This document shows positions 49,114 to 57,584 of a DNA stretch of 63,077 nucleotides, one piece after another. Location: contig DASVLX010000101.1 in NCBI GenBank assembly GCA_036384655.1, positions 1 to 63,077 of the forward strand, written 5' to 3'. A model generated the notes under the pieces. It saw only the letters and a list, made by a program, of their open reading frames with translations. It was not told where the DNA came from and did not search any database. Position 1 is the first letter of the stretch; each line of letters opens with the position of its first letter. A program made the translations under genes and the position numbers. This stretch comes from DASVLX01 sp036384655. Lineage in GTDB: Bacteria > Actinomycetota > Actinomycetes > Mycobacteriales > Pseudonocardiaceae.

Positions 49114-50099
49114 GAACGGTCTCCCCACAACTTGTTCTTCGTGGACTCGTCAAGCACGGCGACCGTGCCGGCGTTCGGGCCCTTGCTGATGGCGTAGCCG
49201 TGCATGATGCTGCCGGTGGCGGTGTGCACGAGTTGGTCACCGCGACGCACGTAGGTGTCGAAGCTGGCGGTGTAGGAGATGTCCTTCAGGAAGTCCTGGA
49301 CGGTGAACACCGTGTGCACGGTTTCCTCCATGTGCACGTCGGCCAGCAGCCGCACCCGCGCCCGCGACACCACCGGAATCCAGCCGCGCTCCGCGAGCAG
49401 CGCGCCGATGGCCAGGCCGCGGTCGTGCAGGAACCGGTCGACTACCTCCTCCATCGCGCGCACGTACGCGGAGTGCTGCAGCCGGTCGGAGAAGTGGCAG
49501 TAGAAGTACGGTGCCCGCCAGGACCACAGGTAGGAGCCGGAGCCGGCCGGGGTCAGCACATCGGCGGCCACCTGACCGGGCGCGATGGGCAGGGCGTCAC
49601 CGGGCGCGGTGCCAGGTGTCTCGGCGAGAGCGGCGACCTCGGGCAGCACGAACGGCGCGAGCTCGGCGGGGATCGGCTCGGCGCCGGGCGCGTCCTTCTC
49701 GGTGATCAGCGCGACCCGCACCTTGCCCTTGCACGCGACCGTCGGGCTGCCGTCGACGGCGAAGTCCTGGCCGCCGCGCCTGCGGATCTCGATCCGAGCG
49801 GTGAACGCGGCGCCCGCGCCGGGCTTCTGCCGGGTGGCCGGCTCGATGGTGACCGCCACCTCGTCGTCGACCTCCAGCGCCTGCGGGAGCTGCACCGAGC
49901 AGTCGACTATCTCCAGGCCGAGGCCGTGCCGCTGGTACAGGTCGCGGGCACCGAAACCACGGTCCCGGAAATGCTTCAGGATCGCGGCCTCCACCAGGTA
50001 CATGAAGTGCTTGAACCCGATCCAGGTGCGAATGTTGGCGCCCTCGTAGCCGGGCAGTCCATGAAGGACGGTCTGGCCGGGGTCAACGATCGATGTCAT
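49110..50099 (-). CDS. Double hotdog-fold thioesterase/dehydratase-like protein
   Basis: 329 residues containing two hotdog halves. The second is clear: WRAPYFYCHFSDRLQHSAYVRAMEEVVDRFLHDRGL, VSRARVRLLADVHMEETVHTVFTVQDFLKDISYTASFDTYVRRGDQLVHTATGSIMHGY. The first (YLVEAAILKHFRDRGF, DCSVQLPQALEVDDEVAVTIEPATRQ) is related. Could be an acyl-ACP thioesterase or partner subunit of the dehydratase at 55595. Overlaps both neighbours. Confidence 0.75.
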   Translation of the reverse strand: MTSIVDPGQTVLHGLPGYEGANIRTWIGFKHFMYLVEAAILKHFRDRGFGARDLYQRHGLGLEIVDCSVQLPQALEVDDEVAVTIEPATRQKPGAGAAFTARIEIRRRGGQDFAVDGSPTVACKGKVRVALITEKDAPGAEPIPAELAPFVLPEVAALAETPGTAPGDALPIAPGQVAADVLTPAGSGSYLWSWRAPYFYCHFSDRLQHSAYVRAMEEVVDRFLHDRGLAIGALLAERGWIPVVSRARVRLLADVHMEETVHTVFTVQDFLKDISYTASFDTYVRRGDQLVHTATGSIMHGYAISKGPNAGTVAVLDESTKNKLWGDRS

Positions 50100-50902
50100 T
50101 GCCCGTACGCTCCGTTGGTCAGTGAACGGGTGGGGAGAAACTCGGATACCTCACCGGCGACATCGCCGGCCTGTTCCAGGTGACAGAAGTGCGTGAAGTG
50201 GGCGTGCCGGTGCAGCGTCACGGATGGCATGGCGGCGGCCAGCGCGACGGCCCGGTCGAAGGTCAGCGACGGGTCGGTGGTGCCGGCCAGCACCAGCGTC
50301 GGAACATCCACATGAGACAGATCGAGATCGCCGGTGCCGACGAAGTACTCGAAGAACACCGGGAAAACCGTGGGCATCAGGCGTTCCAACAGCCGGCGTT
50401 CCATGATGGCCAGCACCTCGGGACTGACCCGCCGGCCGCCCAGCCCGAGCTTCAGGCCGGTGCGGATGGTCTTGTGCAGGGCCTGCCAGGACCGGGCCCG
50501 GATGCCGTGGCTGTTGCTGCTGCGCGGGCAGTAGAAGGGCGCGACCAGCACCGCCCTTTCCAGCCCGTCCGGCTGCCGTCCGGTGGACAGCAGCTCCAGG
50601 GTGGCGACGGCGCCGAAGGAGTGGCCGAGCAGCGCGTGCACCGGCTCGCGGACCATGTCGATCGCCCGGGCCAGCCAGGTCGACGGAGCCGCCTCGCCAT
50701 ACCAGCGGTAGTCGTTGCCGGCCCGCCAGGGCAGATCCAGGGCGACGATCTGGAACCGGTCGGCCAGCCGGGTGGCCAGCCTGGTCCAGTTCCGCCAGTT
50801 GTCCTCGATGCCATGCGAGGCCAGCACCACCGGGCCCTCGCCCATCGCCCAGGCGGCCAGACCGCCGGCGCCCTCGTGTAACCGCCGCCACTGCGTGATC
50901 AT
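50096..50902 (-). CDS. Alpha/beta hydrolase
   Basis: 268 residues from ATG at 50902, sharing a base with the previous stop. VVLASHGIEDNWRNW, VALDLPWRAGNDY, LLGHSFGAVATLELL (nucleophile Ser in GHSFG), TLVLAGTTDPSLTFD (acid) and HRHAHFTHFCHLE (His). In this operon a type II (editing) thioesterase or release hydrolase role is likely; no lid typical of TEII is evident. Confidence 0.82.
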   Translation of the reverse strand: MITQWRRLHEGAGGLAAWAMGEGPVVLASHGIEDNWRNWTRLATRLADRFQIVALDLPWRAGNDYRWYGEAAPSTWLARAIDMVREPVHALLGHSFGAVATLELLSTGRQPDGLERAVLVAPFYCPRSSNSHGIRARSWQALHKTIRTGLKLGLGGRRVSPEVLAIMERRLLERLMPTVFPVFFEYFVGTGDLDLSHVDVPTLVLAGTTDPSLTFDRAVALAAAMPSVTLHRHAHFTHFCHLEQAGDVAGEVSEFLPTRSLTNGAYGQ

Positions 50903-51777
50903 CAGTTGGTTCCCGCTCCCATCGGCATCCCCATCGGCGTGCCCATCGAGACCGTGACCGACACGGCCGCGTAACCGTCCTCGGGGGAGCCGGCCGCCAC
51001 CAGGTGCGCGGTGTGGCCGTCGCCCCTGCCGGTCAACATGGCCGCCGCCACCGCGACACCCAGCACGCCCTGCGCGCCGTACGTGCTGCCCTCGATCCCT
51101 GGTATGTCCATCGTGGACGCCAGCGGCAGGCGGGACCAGCTCAGCGGGCCGAGCAGCAGGCCGTCCGAACCGAGTGCCGGTTCCAGGATCACCGCCGCGG
51201 CGGCGGCCCGGATGCCGGGGCACAGCGAACGGGCGATCTCGTCGTCGGGCTCGACGCCGACCACGACCGCGCGGTGGGTGCGGCCACGGCGGATGAGCAG
51301 CGCGCCAAGCCGGATCGCGTCGATGCCGGCGGTCGCACCGCTGGACACCAGCAGGTTCGGGCCGGTGAAGGCGTAGCGCATCGCGATGGTGCTGGCGATG
51401 ATGTTGCTGGAGGCGTTGGGCGCGATCAGCGGGCTGACCGACTTACCGCCCTCGGTCCGGACGGTGTGGACCACATCGCAGACGGTGGCGACATTGCCCA
51501 GGTTGGACGCGACGACCACGGCGGTGCGGGCGGCGCCGGGCACCGGCTCGGTGAGCTTGCCCGGCGGCAGGCCCAGTGCCTCGTGCGTCGCGCACAGCGC
51601 CAGCCGGGTGGCCGGTTCCTTGGCGAGCAGGCCCTTGCGACCGAGCACCGTGTGCGCCTCGGCCGGCCCGGCCGCCGGCTCGGCGGGCGAACCGGGCAGG
51701 TCGGCGGCGGACAGCCCGGGGACGTGCACCGCGAAGCCGGTGATCGCGATCTGGGCGGGCGAGTAGGACACCGTCAT
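50902..51777 (-). CDS. Ketosynthase-like protein lacking catalytic residues (chain-length-factor type, second pair)
   Basis: 291 residues, shorter than a full ketosynthase. The segment equal to the nucleophile region reads LLVSSGATAGIDAIRLG, with Ala where Cys should be, and neither catalytic His motif (HGTGT, GHT) is present. Residues such as VVVASNLGNVATV and APNASSNIIASTIAMRYAFTGPN keep the thiolase fold. It overlaps the stop of the intact ketosynthase at 51774, giving a KS/CLF-type pair. Probably the non-catalytic partner. Confidence 0.8.
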   Translation of the reverse strand: MTVSYSPAQIAITGFAVHVPGLSAADLPGSPAEPAAGPAEAHTVLGRKGLLAKEPATRLALCATHEALGLPPGKLTEPVPGAARTAVVVASNLGNVATVCDVVHTVRTEGGKSVSPLIAPNASSNIIASTIAMRYAFTGPNLLVSSGATAGIDAIRLGALLIRRGRTHRAVVVGVEPDDEIARSLCPGIRAAAAAVILEPALGSDGLLLGPLSWSRLPLASTMDIPGIEGSTYGAQGVLGVAVAAAMLTGRGDGHTAHLVAAGSPEDGYAAVSVTVSMGTPMGMPMGAGTN

Positions 51778-52946
51778 ACCTCCACCAGGGTCACGGCGTT
51801 GACCCCGCCGAAGCCGAAGGCGTCGATCTGGGCGAGCCGTTCGGCGGTGTGCACCGGTTCGTCGCGAACCAGGTCCAGGCCGGCGGCGTCGGGAATCGGG
51901 GTGTGCAGCCCGACCACCGCCGGAATGGTGTGCGAGCGCAGTGCCTCGATCGCGACGATCAGGCTCATCAGCGCGGCGCTGCCGGAGGTGTGGCCGGTGG
52001 CGCCCTTGATCGCGGTGACCTTCGGCCGGGCCGCGCCGAACACGTCGGACAGCGCGGCGGACTCGGTGGGGTCGTTGAGCGCGGTGCCGGTGCCGTGCGC
52101 CACGACCAGCCCGATCTCGTCGGGCGTGACCCCGGCGCGGGTGTGCGCGTCGCGGATGGCGGCGGCGATGCCGGCCCGGTCGGGCGCGGTCTCGTGGTAG
52201 GCGTCGCAGCTCAGCCCGACCGAGCGGATCCGGGCCAGCGCCGGCATGTCCGGCCGGTCCGGTTCGAGCACCACGGCGGCGGCGCCGTCACCGAGCAGCA
52301 CCCCGCCGCGGTCGACGTCGAACGGGTCCAGTTCGGTGACCGGCTCGGCGCCGACCCGGCCGATCATGGCGAGCATGCTCTCGGTCATCGTGTCGGCGGT
52401 GGCCACGATCACCGCGTCGGCCTCGTCGAGGGTGAGCAGGTCCTGGCCCACGGCGAGCGCGTATCCGCCGGCCGAGCAGGCGTTGGAGATGGTCAGCACC
52501 TGGGTGACCTCGGGCAGCACCGCGCGCACGGCATGCTCGAAATGCAGGTCCGACAGGGCGAGTTCGGCGCCGTCGACATGCCAGCGCTCCACGCTGCGCA
52601 GCTCACGCAGCCCGGACCCGACCACCACGGCGACCCGCCGGATGGTCGGGCTGATGCCTGGGCTCAGCCCCGCGTCGGCGGCCGCCTCGGCAACCACCTG
52701 GGACAGCCACTCGCCCGCCTGGCACTGGATCTCGCCGTCCGGCCCGGTCGGGATCGGGTAGCCGTGCGCGACACCCAGCGCCTCGGTGTCCACATGGGAC
52801 AGTTTGGCCACCCCGGAACGACCGGCCAGCAACGCGGCGAAGGTGTCCGCCGCGTCGCCGAGACAGGTCAGCATGGCCACGCCGGTGACGGCCACCGGTG
52901 TGTCCAGCGGGGCGTCCAGGCTAGCGGGCACGCCCGCTCCAACCAC
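51774..52946 (-). CDS. Beta-ketoacyl synthase (second KS, catalytic residues intact)
   Basis: 390 residues from GTG at 52946, overlapping the upstream gene by 26 bp; a GTG a few codons later would shorten that. Cys-His-His set intact: TISNACSAGGYAL, VVAHGTGTALNDPTE, IKGATGHTSGSAALM. Also GVLLGDGAAAVVLE and GFGGVNAVTL. FabF/KS-alpha type condensing enzyme of a type II PKS, paired with the truncated inactive homologue downstream. Confidence 0.9.
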   Translation of the reverse strand: MVGAGVPASLDAPLDTPVAVTGVAMLTCLGDAADTFAALLAGRSGVAKLSHVDTEALGVAHGYPIPTGPDGEIQCQAGEWLSQVVAEAAADAGLSPGISPTIRRVAVVVGSGLRELRSVERWHVDGAELALSDLHFEHAVRAVLPEVTQVLTISNACSAGGYALAVGQDLLTLDEADAVIVATADTMTESMLAMIGRVGAEPVTELDPFDVDRGGVLLGDGAAAVVLEPDRPDMPALARIRSVGLSCDAYHETAPDRAGIAAAIRDAHTRAGVTPDEIGLVVAHGTGTALNDPTESAALSDVFGAARPKVTAIKGATGHTSGSAALMSLIVAIEALRSHTIPAVVGLHTPIPDAAGLDLVRDEPVHTAERLAQIDAFGFGGVNAVTLVEV

Positions 52947-54057
52947 GCAGCACGGCCACGCCGACCACGCCGTCCGGGGTGTGCCCGGTCAGCACCGACA
53001 CCGCGCCGTCCCGCTCCGGGTGACCCCGGTGCTGGGCCAGCAGCGCACCCAACTGCAGGGCGGCCGACGCGCTCAGCGCCTCGCCGGTCTGCCGCTTGAC
53101 GCGGATCCGCTTCGGTGCCTCGCCGAGCACCGAGACGATGGCCCGGTCCTCGTAGCCGTCCACGTCGGGCATGCCGTTCTCCGCCGAGGCCACCGCGAAC
53201 ACCTCGTCGGCCCGGACGCCGGCCCGGTCCAGAGCCCGGCGCAGGCTGGCCGCCAGGGTCTCGGAGAAGTCCAGGTCGGGGTCGTTCTCGTCGGCTGGGA
53301 TGTGGGTGGCGACCTCGCAGGCCAGCACCTCCGCGTCCGGCCGGACGCCGTTGCCCCGAACGGTGGCCGCGTCGCTGACCACGAACACCGCGGCGGCCTC
53401 GCCGGCCGGCAGGTCGCCGCCGTGCGCGCGCTGCGCGAACTCGTTGGCCCAGGCCACCTGCGGCCCGAACTCCTCGGTGGCGCCGACCAGCAGCGCGTCG
53501 GCCTGGTCGAGTTCGATCAGCCGGCGGGCGTAGCGGAGCGCGGTGAACAGCGCGACCGGGCCACCGGCCAGTGTCGCGTTGACGCCCTTGAGGTGATAGC
53601 GGATCGCCGACTGGCCGGCCGCGCAGTTCATCACCGCGTTCGGGAAGATCAGCGGGTTGACCAGGTAGGGCCGGTCCTCGACGAAGGTGGCCTTGCTGTA
53701 GTCGCTGGTGGACCGGACGCTGCCGGCGGTGGTGCCGAGCGCGACACCGATCCGCTCGGAGTTGGTCTCGTCCACCTCCAGGCCGGCGTCGGCCAGCGCC
53801 TGGCCGGCCGCGACCATCGCCAGCGCGGTGCTGCGGTCCAGGAACGACGTGCCCTTGCGGCCCAGGTGTTCCTTGACGTTGAAGTCCTTGATCGCGTAGG
53901 CGTCCGGACGCGGGATGGGCTCGTCGAACATCTCGCTCACGTCGGTCCGGCCGTCCCGGCCGGTGGCCAGGCCGGCGGCGAACTCGTCGGCGCCGAGCCC
54001 GATCGGGCTGACCACGCCCCATCCGGTGATGGCGAGGGTCGTTCCAGTGCCTGTCAT
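52921..54057 (-). CDS. Ketosynthase-like chain-length factor (first pair)
   Basis: 378 residues. Condensing-enzyme fold (LAITGWGVVSPIGLGADEF, GVALGTTAGSVRS, AAGQSAIRYHLKG) but the nucleophile loop is VNATLAGGPVALFTALRYA without Cys, and the first His region reads VASAENGMPDVDGYED without HGTGT. A KS-beta/CLF role in shaping chain length with the intact KS upstream is the likely function. Overlaps both neighbours (4 and 26 bp). Confidence 0.85.
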   Translation of the reverse strand: MTGTGTTLAITGWGVVSPIGLGADEFAAGLATGRDGRTDVSEMFDEPIPRPDAYAIKDFNVKEHLGRKGTSFLDRSTALAMVAAGQALADAGLEVDETNSERIGVALGTTAGSVRSTSDYSKATFVEDRPYLVNPLIFPNAVMNCAAGQSAIRYHLKGVNATLAGGPVALFTALRYARRLIELDQADALLVGATEEFGPQVAWANEFAQRAHGGDLPAGEAAAVFVVSDAATVRGNGVRPDAEVLACEVATHIPADENDPDLDFSETLAASLRRALDRAGVRADEVFAVASAENGMPDVDGYEDRAIVSVLGEAPKRIRVKRQTGEALSASAALQLGALLAQHRGHPERDGAVSVLTGHTPDGVVGVAVLRGWSGRAR

Positions 54058-55262
54058 GCGTACCGTCCGAAGATCGTGATGGCGTTGTTGCCACCGAAGG
54101 CGAACCCGTTGACCTGCGCGATGTTCACCGGCTGGTAGCGGGTCTCGTTGGGCACCGGGTCGATGGGCGGCATCTTCGGGTCCAACTCGGCGAAGTTGAT
54201 CGTCGGCGGCAGGAACGAGTCGTGGATGCCCATCACCGAGGCGATGATGGAGAACCCGCAGGCCGCGCCCATGGTGTGGCCGAGCATCGACTTGACCGAG
54301 CTGATCGGCGGCGGGGTGCCGTCGAACGCCTCGCTGACCGCCGTGGCCTCGGCGAGGTCGTTGGCGGGCGTGCCGGTGCCGTGCGCGCAGATGTAGTCCA
54401 CATCGGACGGCTTGATGCCGGCGTTACGGTGCGCCAGCTTGATGCAGGCGACGATGGAGTCCTTGTTCGGCGCGGTCATGTGGCTGGCGTCGCAGTTGAT
54501 GCCGTAGCCGAGCACCTCGGCGTAGATCCGCGCGCCGCGGGCCAGCGCCGAGTCCAGGCTCTCCAGGAACACCACGGCACCGCCCTCACCGGTGATGATG
54601 CCGGAGCGGTCCTTGTCGAACGGGCGGCACTGTTCCTTCGCGACCGCGCCCAGCCGGTAGAAGCCCGCGTGGCTCCACCGGCCGACCGAGTCCGCGCCGC
54701 CGGCCAGCATGTAGTCGGCCTCGCCGGTGCGGATCTCGTCGTAGGCGTGCCCGACGGCGTAGTTGCTGGCCGAGCAGGCGGTGGACACGGTCAGTGCCTC
54801 GCCGGTCAGGCCGAGTTCCCGGTTGACGGCGGCGGCCAGCCGGGACGCCGGCACGTGACCCATCAGCTCGTGGTCCACACCGGCGAAACCGACGGTGAGC
54901 GAGTCGCCGGTGAGGGCCTCCAGGACCTGCGACTCACCCCCCGTGGTGCCCATGCAGGACCCGGCCGCGGACCGGGCCAGCTCCGTCGGGTCGATCCCGG
55001 CGTCCCGCACCGCGAGGCGGGCGGCCGCGGCGGCGAACTGACTGGTGCGGCCCCAGTTCCGCGGGGAGATGCGGGACAGCATGCTCTTGGGGTCGAACTC
55101 CCGCACCTCGCCCGCCATGATGTGCGGGAAGCCGGTGGGATCGAAACTCGAGATCGGCGACACGCCGCTCCGGCCGGCCCGCAGGCCCTCGCCGAACGCT
55201 TCGGCCCCGATCCCGATGCTCGACACCGGCCCGACGCCGGTGATGACGACTCGACGGCTCAC
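54054..55262 (-). CDS. Beta-ketoacyl synthase (first KS, FabF-like, catalytic residues intact)
   Basis: 402 residues. TVSTACSASNYAVGHA (Cys), YICAHGTGTPANDLAEA (His), KSMLGHTMGAACGFS (His), and ITGEGGAVVFLE. Full length. It condenses malonyl-ACP with the growing chain on the ACP encoded 2 bp upstream; partner CLF overlaps its stop. Its sequence is closer to FabF and KS of reducing type II PKS than to aromatic KS-alpha, judged by eye. Confidence 0.93.
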   Translation of the reverse strand: MSRRVVITGVGPVSSIGIGAEAFGEGLRAGRSGVSPISSFDPTGFPHIMAGEVREFDPKSMLSRISPRNWGRTSQFAAAAARLAVRDAGIDPTELARSAAGSCMGTTGGESQVLEALTGDSLTVGFAGVDHELMGHVPASRLAAAVNRELGLTGEALTVSTACSASNYAVGHAYDEIRTGEADYMLAGGADSVGRWSHAGFYRLGAVAKEQCRPFDKDRSGIITGEGGAVVFLESLDSALARGARIYAEVLGYGINCDASHMTAPNKDSIVACIKLAHRNAGIKPSDVDYICAHGTGTPANDLAEATAVSEAFDGTPPPISSVKSMLGHTMGAACGFSIIASVMGIHDSFLPPTINFAELDPKMPPIDPVPNETRYQPVNIAQVNGFAFGGNNAITIFGRYA

Positions 55263-55264
55263 GA

Positions 55265-55537
55265 TCAGTCCTGCCAGCCCGCGTAGCGCGCGACGACCTG
55301 GTAGACGGCCCGCAGGTTGACCATGTTCGGCAGCTCGGACTGCGGGATGTCGACCTTGTACTTCTTCTCGATGCGGGCGAGGATCTCGATGGCCCGCAGC
55401 GAGTCGGCCTCGTGGTCCTCGATGAACAGGCTGGTCTCGGTGATCTCGTCGTCCTCGATCTCCAGGACCTCGACGGCGATCTCACGCAGTTCGGCCAGCC
55501 GATCCTGGTCCATCTTCAGGTCAACGGACTCGGTCAT
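55265..55537 (-). CDS. Acyl carrier protein
   Basis: 90 residues, acidic. The phosphopantetheine site is EADSLRAIEILARIEKKYKVDIP with Ser in DSL. LAELREIAVEVLEIEDDEITE forms helix I. It carries the chain for the two KS pairs, reductase and dehydratase in this operon. Confidence 0.95.
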   Translation of the reverse strand: MTESVDLKMDQDRLAELREIAVEVLEIEDDEITETSLFIEDHEADSLRAIEILARIEKKYKVDIPQSELPNMVNLRAVYQVVARYAGWQD

Positions 55538-55594
55538 CGTCTCTCCTTGATCGGTGTTTCCTTGTGGGTGGGTTCGTGGGTCCGGGCTGACCGC

Positions 55595-56515
55595 TTACAG
55601 CTCGCTGTCCGGCCGCAGCACGGCGAGGATCGAGCCGACCGTCGCGATGCGACGGGCACCAACCCAGGTCTCGCCGCGCATGAAGGCGTTGTCGCCCTTG
55701 ACCATGTCCAGCTCGACCACATGCCGCAGCACATCGCCGGGATAGGCGGCGCCGGTCAGTTCGAGATCGCGGGCGTTGCCGAGGATGAGCGTCCCGGTCA
55801 GCGGTTGGCCGGTCAGTCGCGCGGAGTACAGCCACAGCAGGCCACCGGCCTGGCCGAGCGATTCGACCAGCAGCGAGACCGGGTAGGCGTGGTCGGCGTC
55901 GGCCTCCAGGCCGGCGTAGCAGAGCTCGCCGCCGGCGATGGCCTTGGTGGCCACGATCCGCTTGCCGGGCACCAGTTCCAGCACGCGGTCCACCTGCAGG
56001 ATCGGGTGCCGGTGCGGCAGGATCCGCTTGATGTCGGCGTGCTCCAGCACGACCTCGGTGCCGGTTTCGGCGGCGGCCGCCGGCTCACCGCCGACCCGCA
56101 GGTCGAGGCTGATCTTGGCCGTGGTCTGGCCGTCGGCGCGCCGGGCCACCGCCCTGACGCGGATCAGGCCGGGGTCGGCGGCGGACGGCTTGAAGGTCAG
56201 TTCGGCCGTCAGCCGGTCGCCGGGCAGCAGCGGCGCGGAGAAGTGCACCGAGTGGATGCCGGCCCACCGCACCCGCTTACCGGCGTTGTCCGGCGAGCTC
56301 TCCAGCAGGTCTCGTTCCAGCGCGGCACGCGCCGCCTGGTAGACGGTCTCGATGCTGAACACGCCCGGGTAGATGGTGAAGTGCGGGTAGTGCCCGACCA
56401 GGTACGGGTCGGTGGCCACGATGTCCTTGATGGCCGTGGTCCTGCCGTCCGGTCCGGTCTCCAGCTTGTCCACTGCGGACAGTGGCGCGGCGTAGGATCT
56501 GGCGCTGGTGGTCAT
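55595..56515 (-). CDS. Double hotdog 3-hydroxyacyl-ACP dehydratase
   Basis: 306 residues with two FabZ-like halves. The first: DPYLVGHYPHFTIYPGVFSIETVYQAARAAL, equal to the FabZ stretch with the catalytic His in GHYP. The second: ILPHRHPILQVDRVLELVPGKRIVATKAI and DHAYPVSLLVESLGQAGGLLW, followed by GTLILGNARDLELTGAAYPGDVLRHVVEL. It would introduce the double bonds of a polyene chain. Located between fabG and the ACP. Confidence 0.88.
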   Translation of the reverse strand: MTTSARSYAAPLSAVDKLETGPDGRTTAIKDIVATDPYLVGHYPHFTIYPGVFSIETVYQAARAALERDLLESSPDNAGKRVRWAGIHSVHFSAPLLPGDRLTAELTFKPSAADPGLIRVRAVARRADGQTTAKISLDLRVGGEPAAAAETGTEVVLEHADIKRILPHRHPILQVDRVLELVPGKRIVATKAIAGGELCYAGLEADADHAYPVSLLVESLGQAGGLLWLYSARLTGQPLTGTLILGNARDLELTGAAYPGDVLRHVVELDMVKGDNAFMRGETWVGARRIATVGSILAVLRPDSEL

Positions 56516-56517
56516 GG

Positions 56518-57258
56518 TCAGATCACGATCCCGCCGTCGACCTGGATGACCTGGCCGGTGATGTAGGAGGCGCGGTCCGAGACCAGGAAGGCGACCAGCT
56601 CGGCGACGTCCTCGACCTGGCCGAACCGCTTGAGCGGAATGGTCTTCAGCGCCGTCTTGCGACCCTTCTCGGACAGCGCGGCGGTCATGTCGGTCTCGAT
56701 GAAGCCCGGCGCGACCGCGTTGACCCGGATGCCGTAGGGGGCGAGTTCCTTGGCCAGCGCCTTACTCATGCCGTTGATGCCGGCCTTGGCCGCCGAGTAG
56801 TTCGTCTGCGCCCGGTTGCCGTAGACGCCGGCCACCGAAGAGATGTTGACGATCGTGCCGGCCTGGCGCTTGAGGAAGCCGAAGGACATCACCCGGCAGA
56901 AGGTGAACGTGCCGGTCAGGTTGGTGTCGAGGACCGCCGTCCAGTCCTGCTGCGGCATCAGCACCATCGGGTTGTCCCGGGTGATGCCGGCGCAGTTGAC
57001 CAGCGTGTCGATGGTGCCCAGCTCGGCCTCGGCGGACTTGACGAACGTCTCCACCGCCTCGGCGTCGGCCACGTCGCAGGGCGCGTGGTAGTAGCGGACC
57101 CCGCGCTGGTCGAGTTCGCGGGCGGTGTCCCGGGCCGCGTCGGACTCGCTGCGGTAGCAGAAGGCCACCTCGAATCCCTCGTCGGCCAGGCGCAGGGCGA
57201 TGCCGCGGCCAATGCCGCGGGAAGCACCGGTCACCAGTGCTCGTCGCTGCTCAGACAT
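56518..57258 (-). CDS. 3-oxoacyl-ACP reductase (FabG-like SDR)
   Basis: 246 residues from ATG at 57258. SDR motifs: ALVTGASRGIGRGIALRLA (NADPH), NCAGITRDN, VNISSVAGVYGNRAQTNYSAAKAGINGMSKALAKELAPYGIRVNAVAPGFIETDMT with the Ser-Tyr-Lys set, and ITGQVIQVDGGIVI. Reduces the beta-keto group before dehydration. Two bases from the dehydratase gene. Confidence 0.95.
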   Translation of the reverse strand: MSEQRRALVTGASRGIGRGIALRLADEGFEVAFCYRSESDAARDTARELDQRGVRYYHAPCDVADAEAVETFVKSAEAELGTIDTLVNCAGITRDNPMVLMPQQDWTAVLDTNLTGTFTFCRVMSFGFLKRQAGTIVNISSVAGVYGNRAQTNYSAAKAGINGMSKALAKELAPYGIRVNAVAPGFIETDMTAALSEKGRKTALKTIPLKRFGQVEDVAELVAFLVSDRASYITGQVIQVDGGIVI

Positions 57259-57344
57259 GTCCAACCTCGTTACTTCCGTTGTGCTGCAACCGAAATTACT
57301 GAGGGCCTGGGCCCGAACCAACCGTTCTTCCGCTTCCTGCAAGC

Positions 57345-57572
57345 TCAGTTCGCCGGATTGTTCGAGTTCATGGCCTCGACCAGGCTGCGCGGGCGCAGGT
57401 CGGTCCAGTGCTCGCCGACGTATTCCAGGGCCAGCTCGCGGGTGGTGGAGTCCAGCGCGACGGTCCAGCCGGGCGGCACGGCGGCGAACGCCGGCCACAG
57501 CGAGTGCTGACCCTCGTCGTTGACCAGCACCAGGTACTTGCCGTCGGGGTTCTCGAACGGGTTCGTGCTCAT
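57345..57572 (-). CDS. MbtH-like protein
   Basis: 75 residues: NPFENPDGKYLVLVNDEGQHSLWPAFAAVPPGWTVAL with the MbtH hallmark SLWPxFxxVPxGW, and EHWTDLRPRSLVEAM. MbtH-like proteins activate or stabilise adenylation domains. It follows the NRPS gene by 12 bp. Confidence 0.96.
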   Translation of the reverse strand: MSTNPFENPDGKYLVLVNDEGQHSLWPAFAAVPPGWTVALDSTTRELALEYVGEHWTDLRPRSLVEAMNSNNPAN

Positions 57573-57584
57573 CGATGTCTCTCC

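Noticed and set aside
50902..51777. Short ketosynthase as a pseudogene
   Set aside because: The frame is intact, coupled to both neighbours and follows an active KS, as in KS/CLF pairs; loss of Cys and His fits a non-catalytic partner. A decayed gene cannot be fully excluded.
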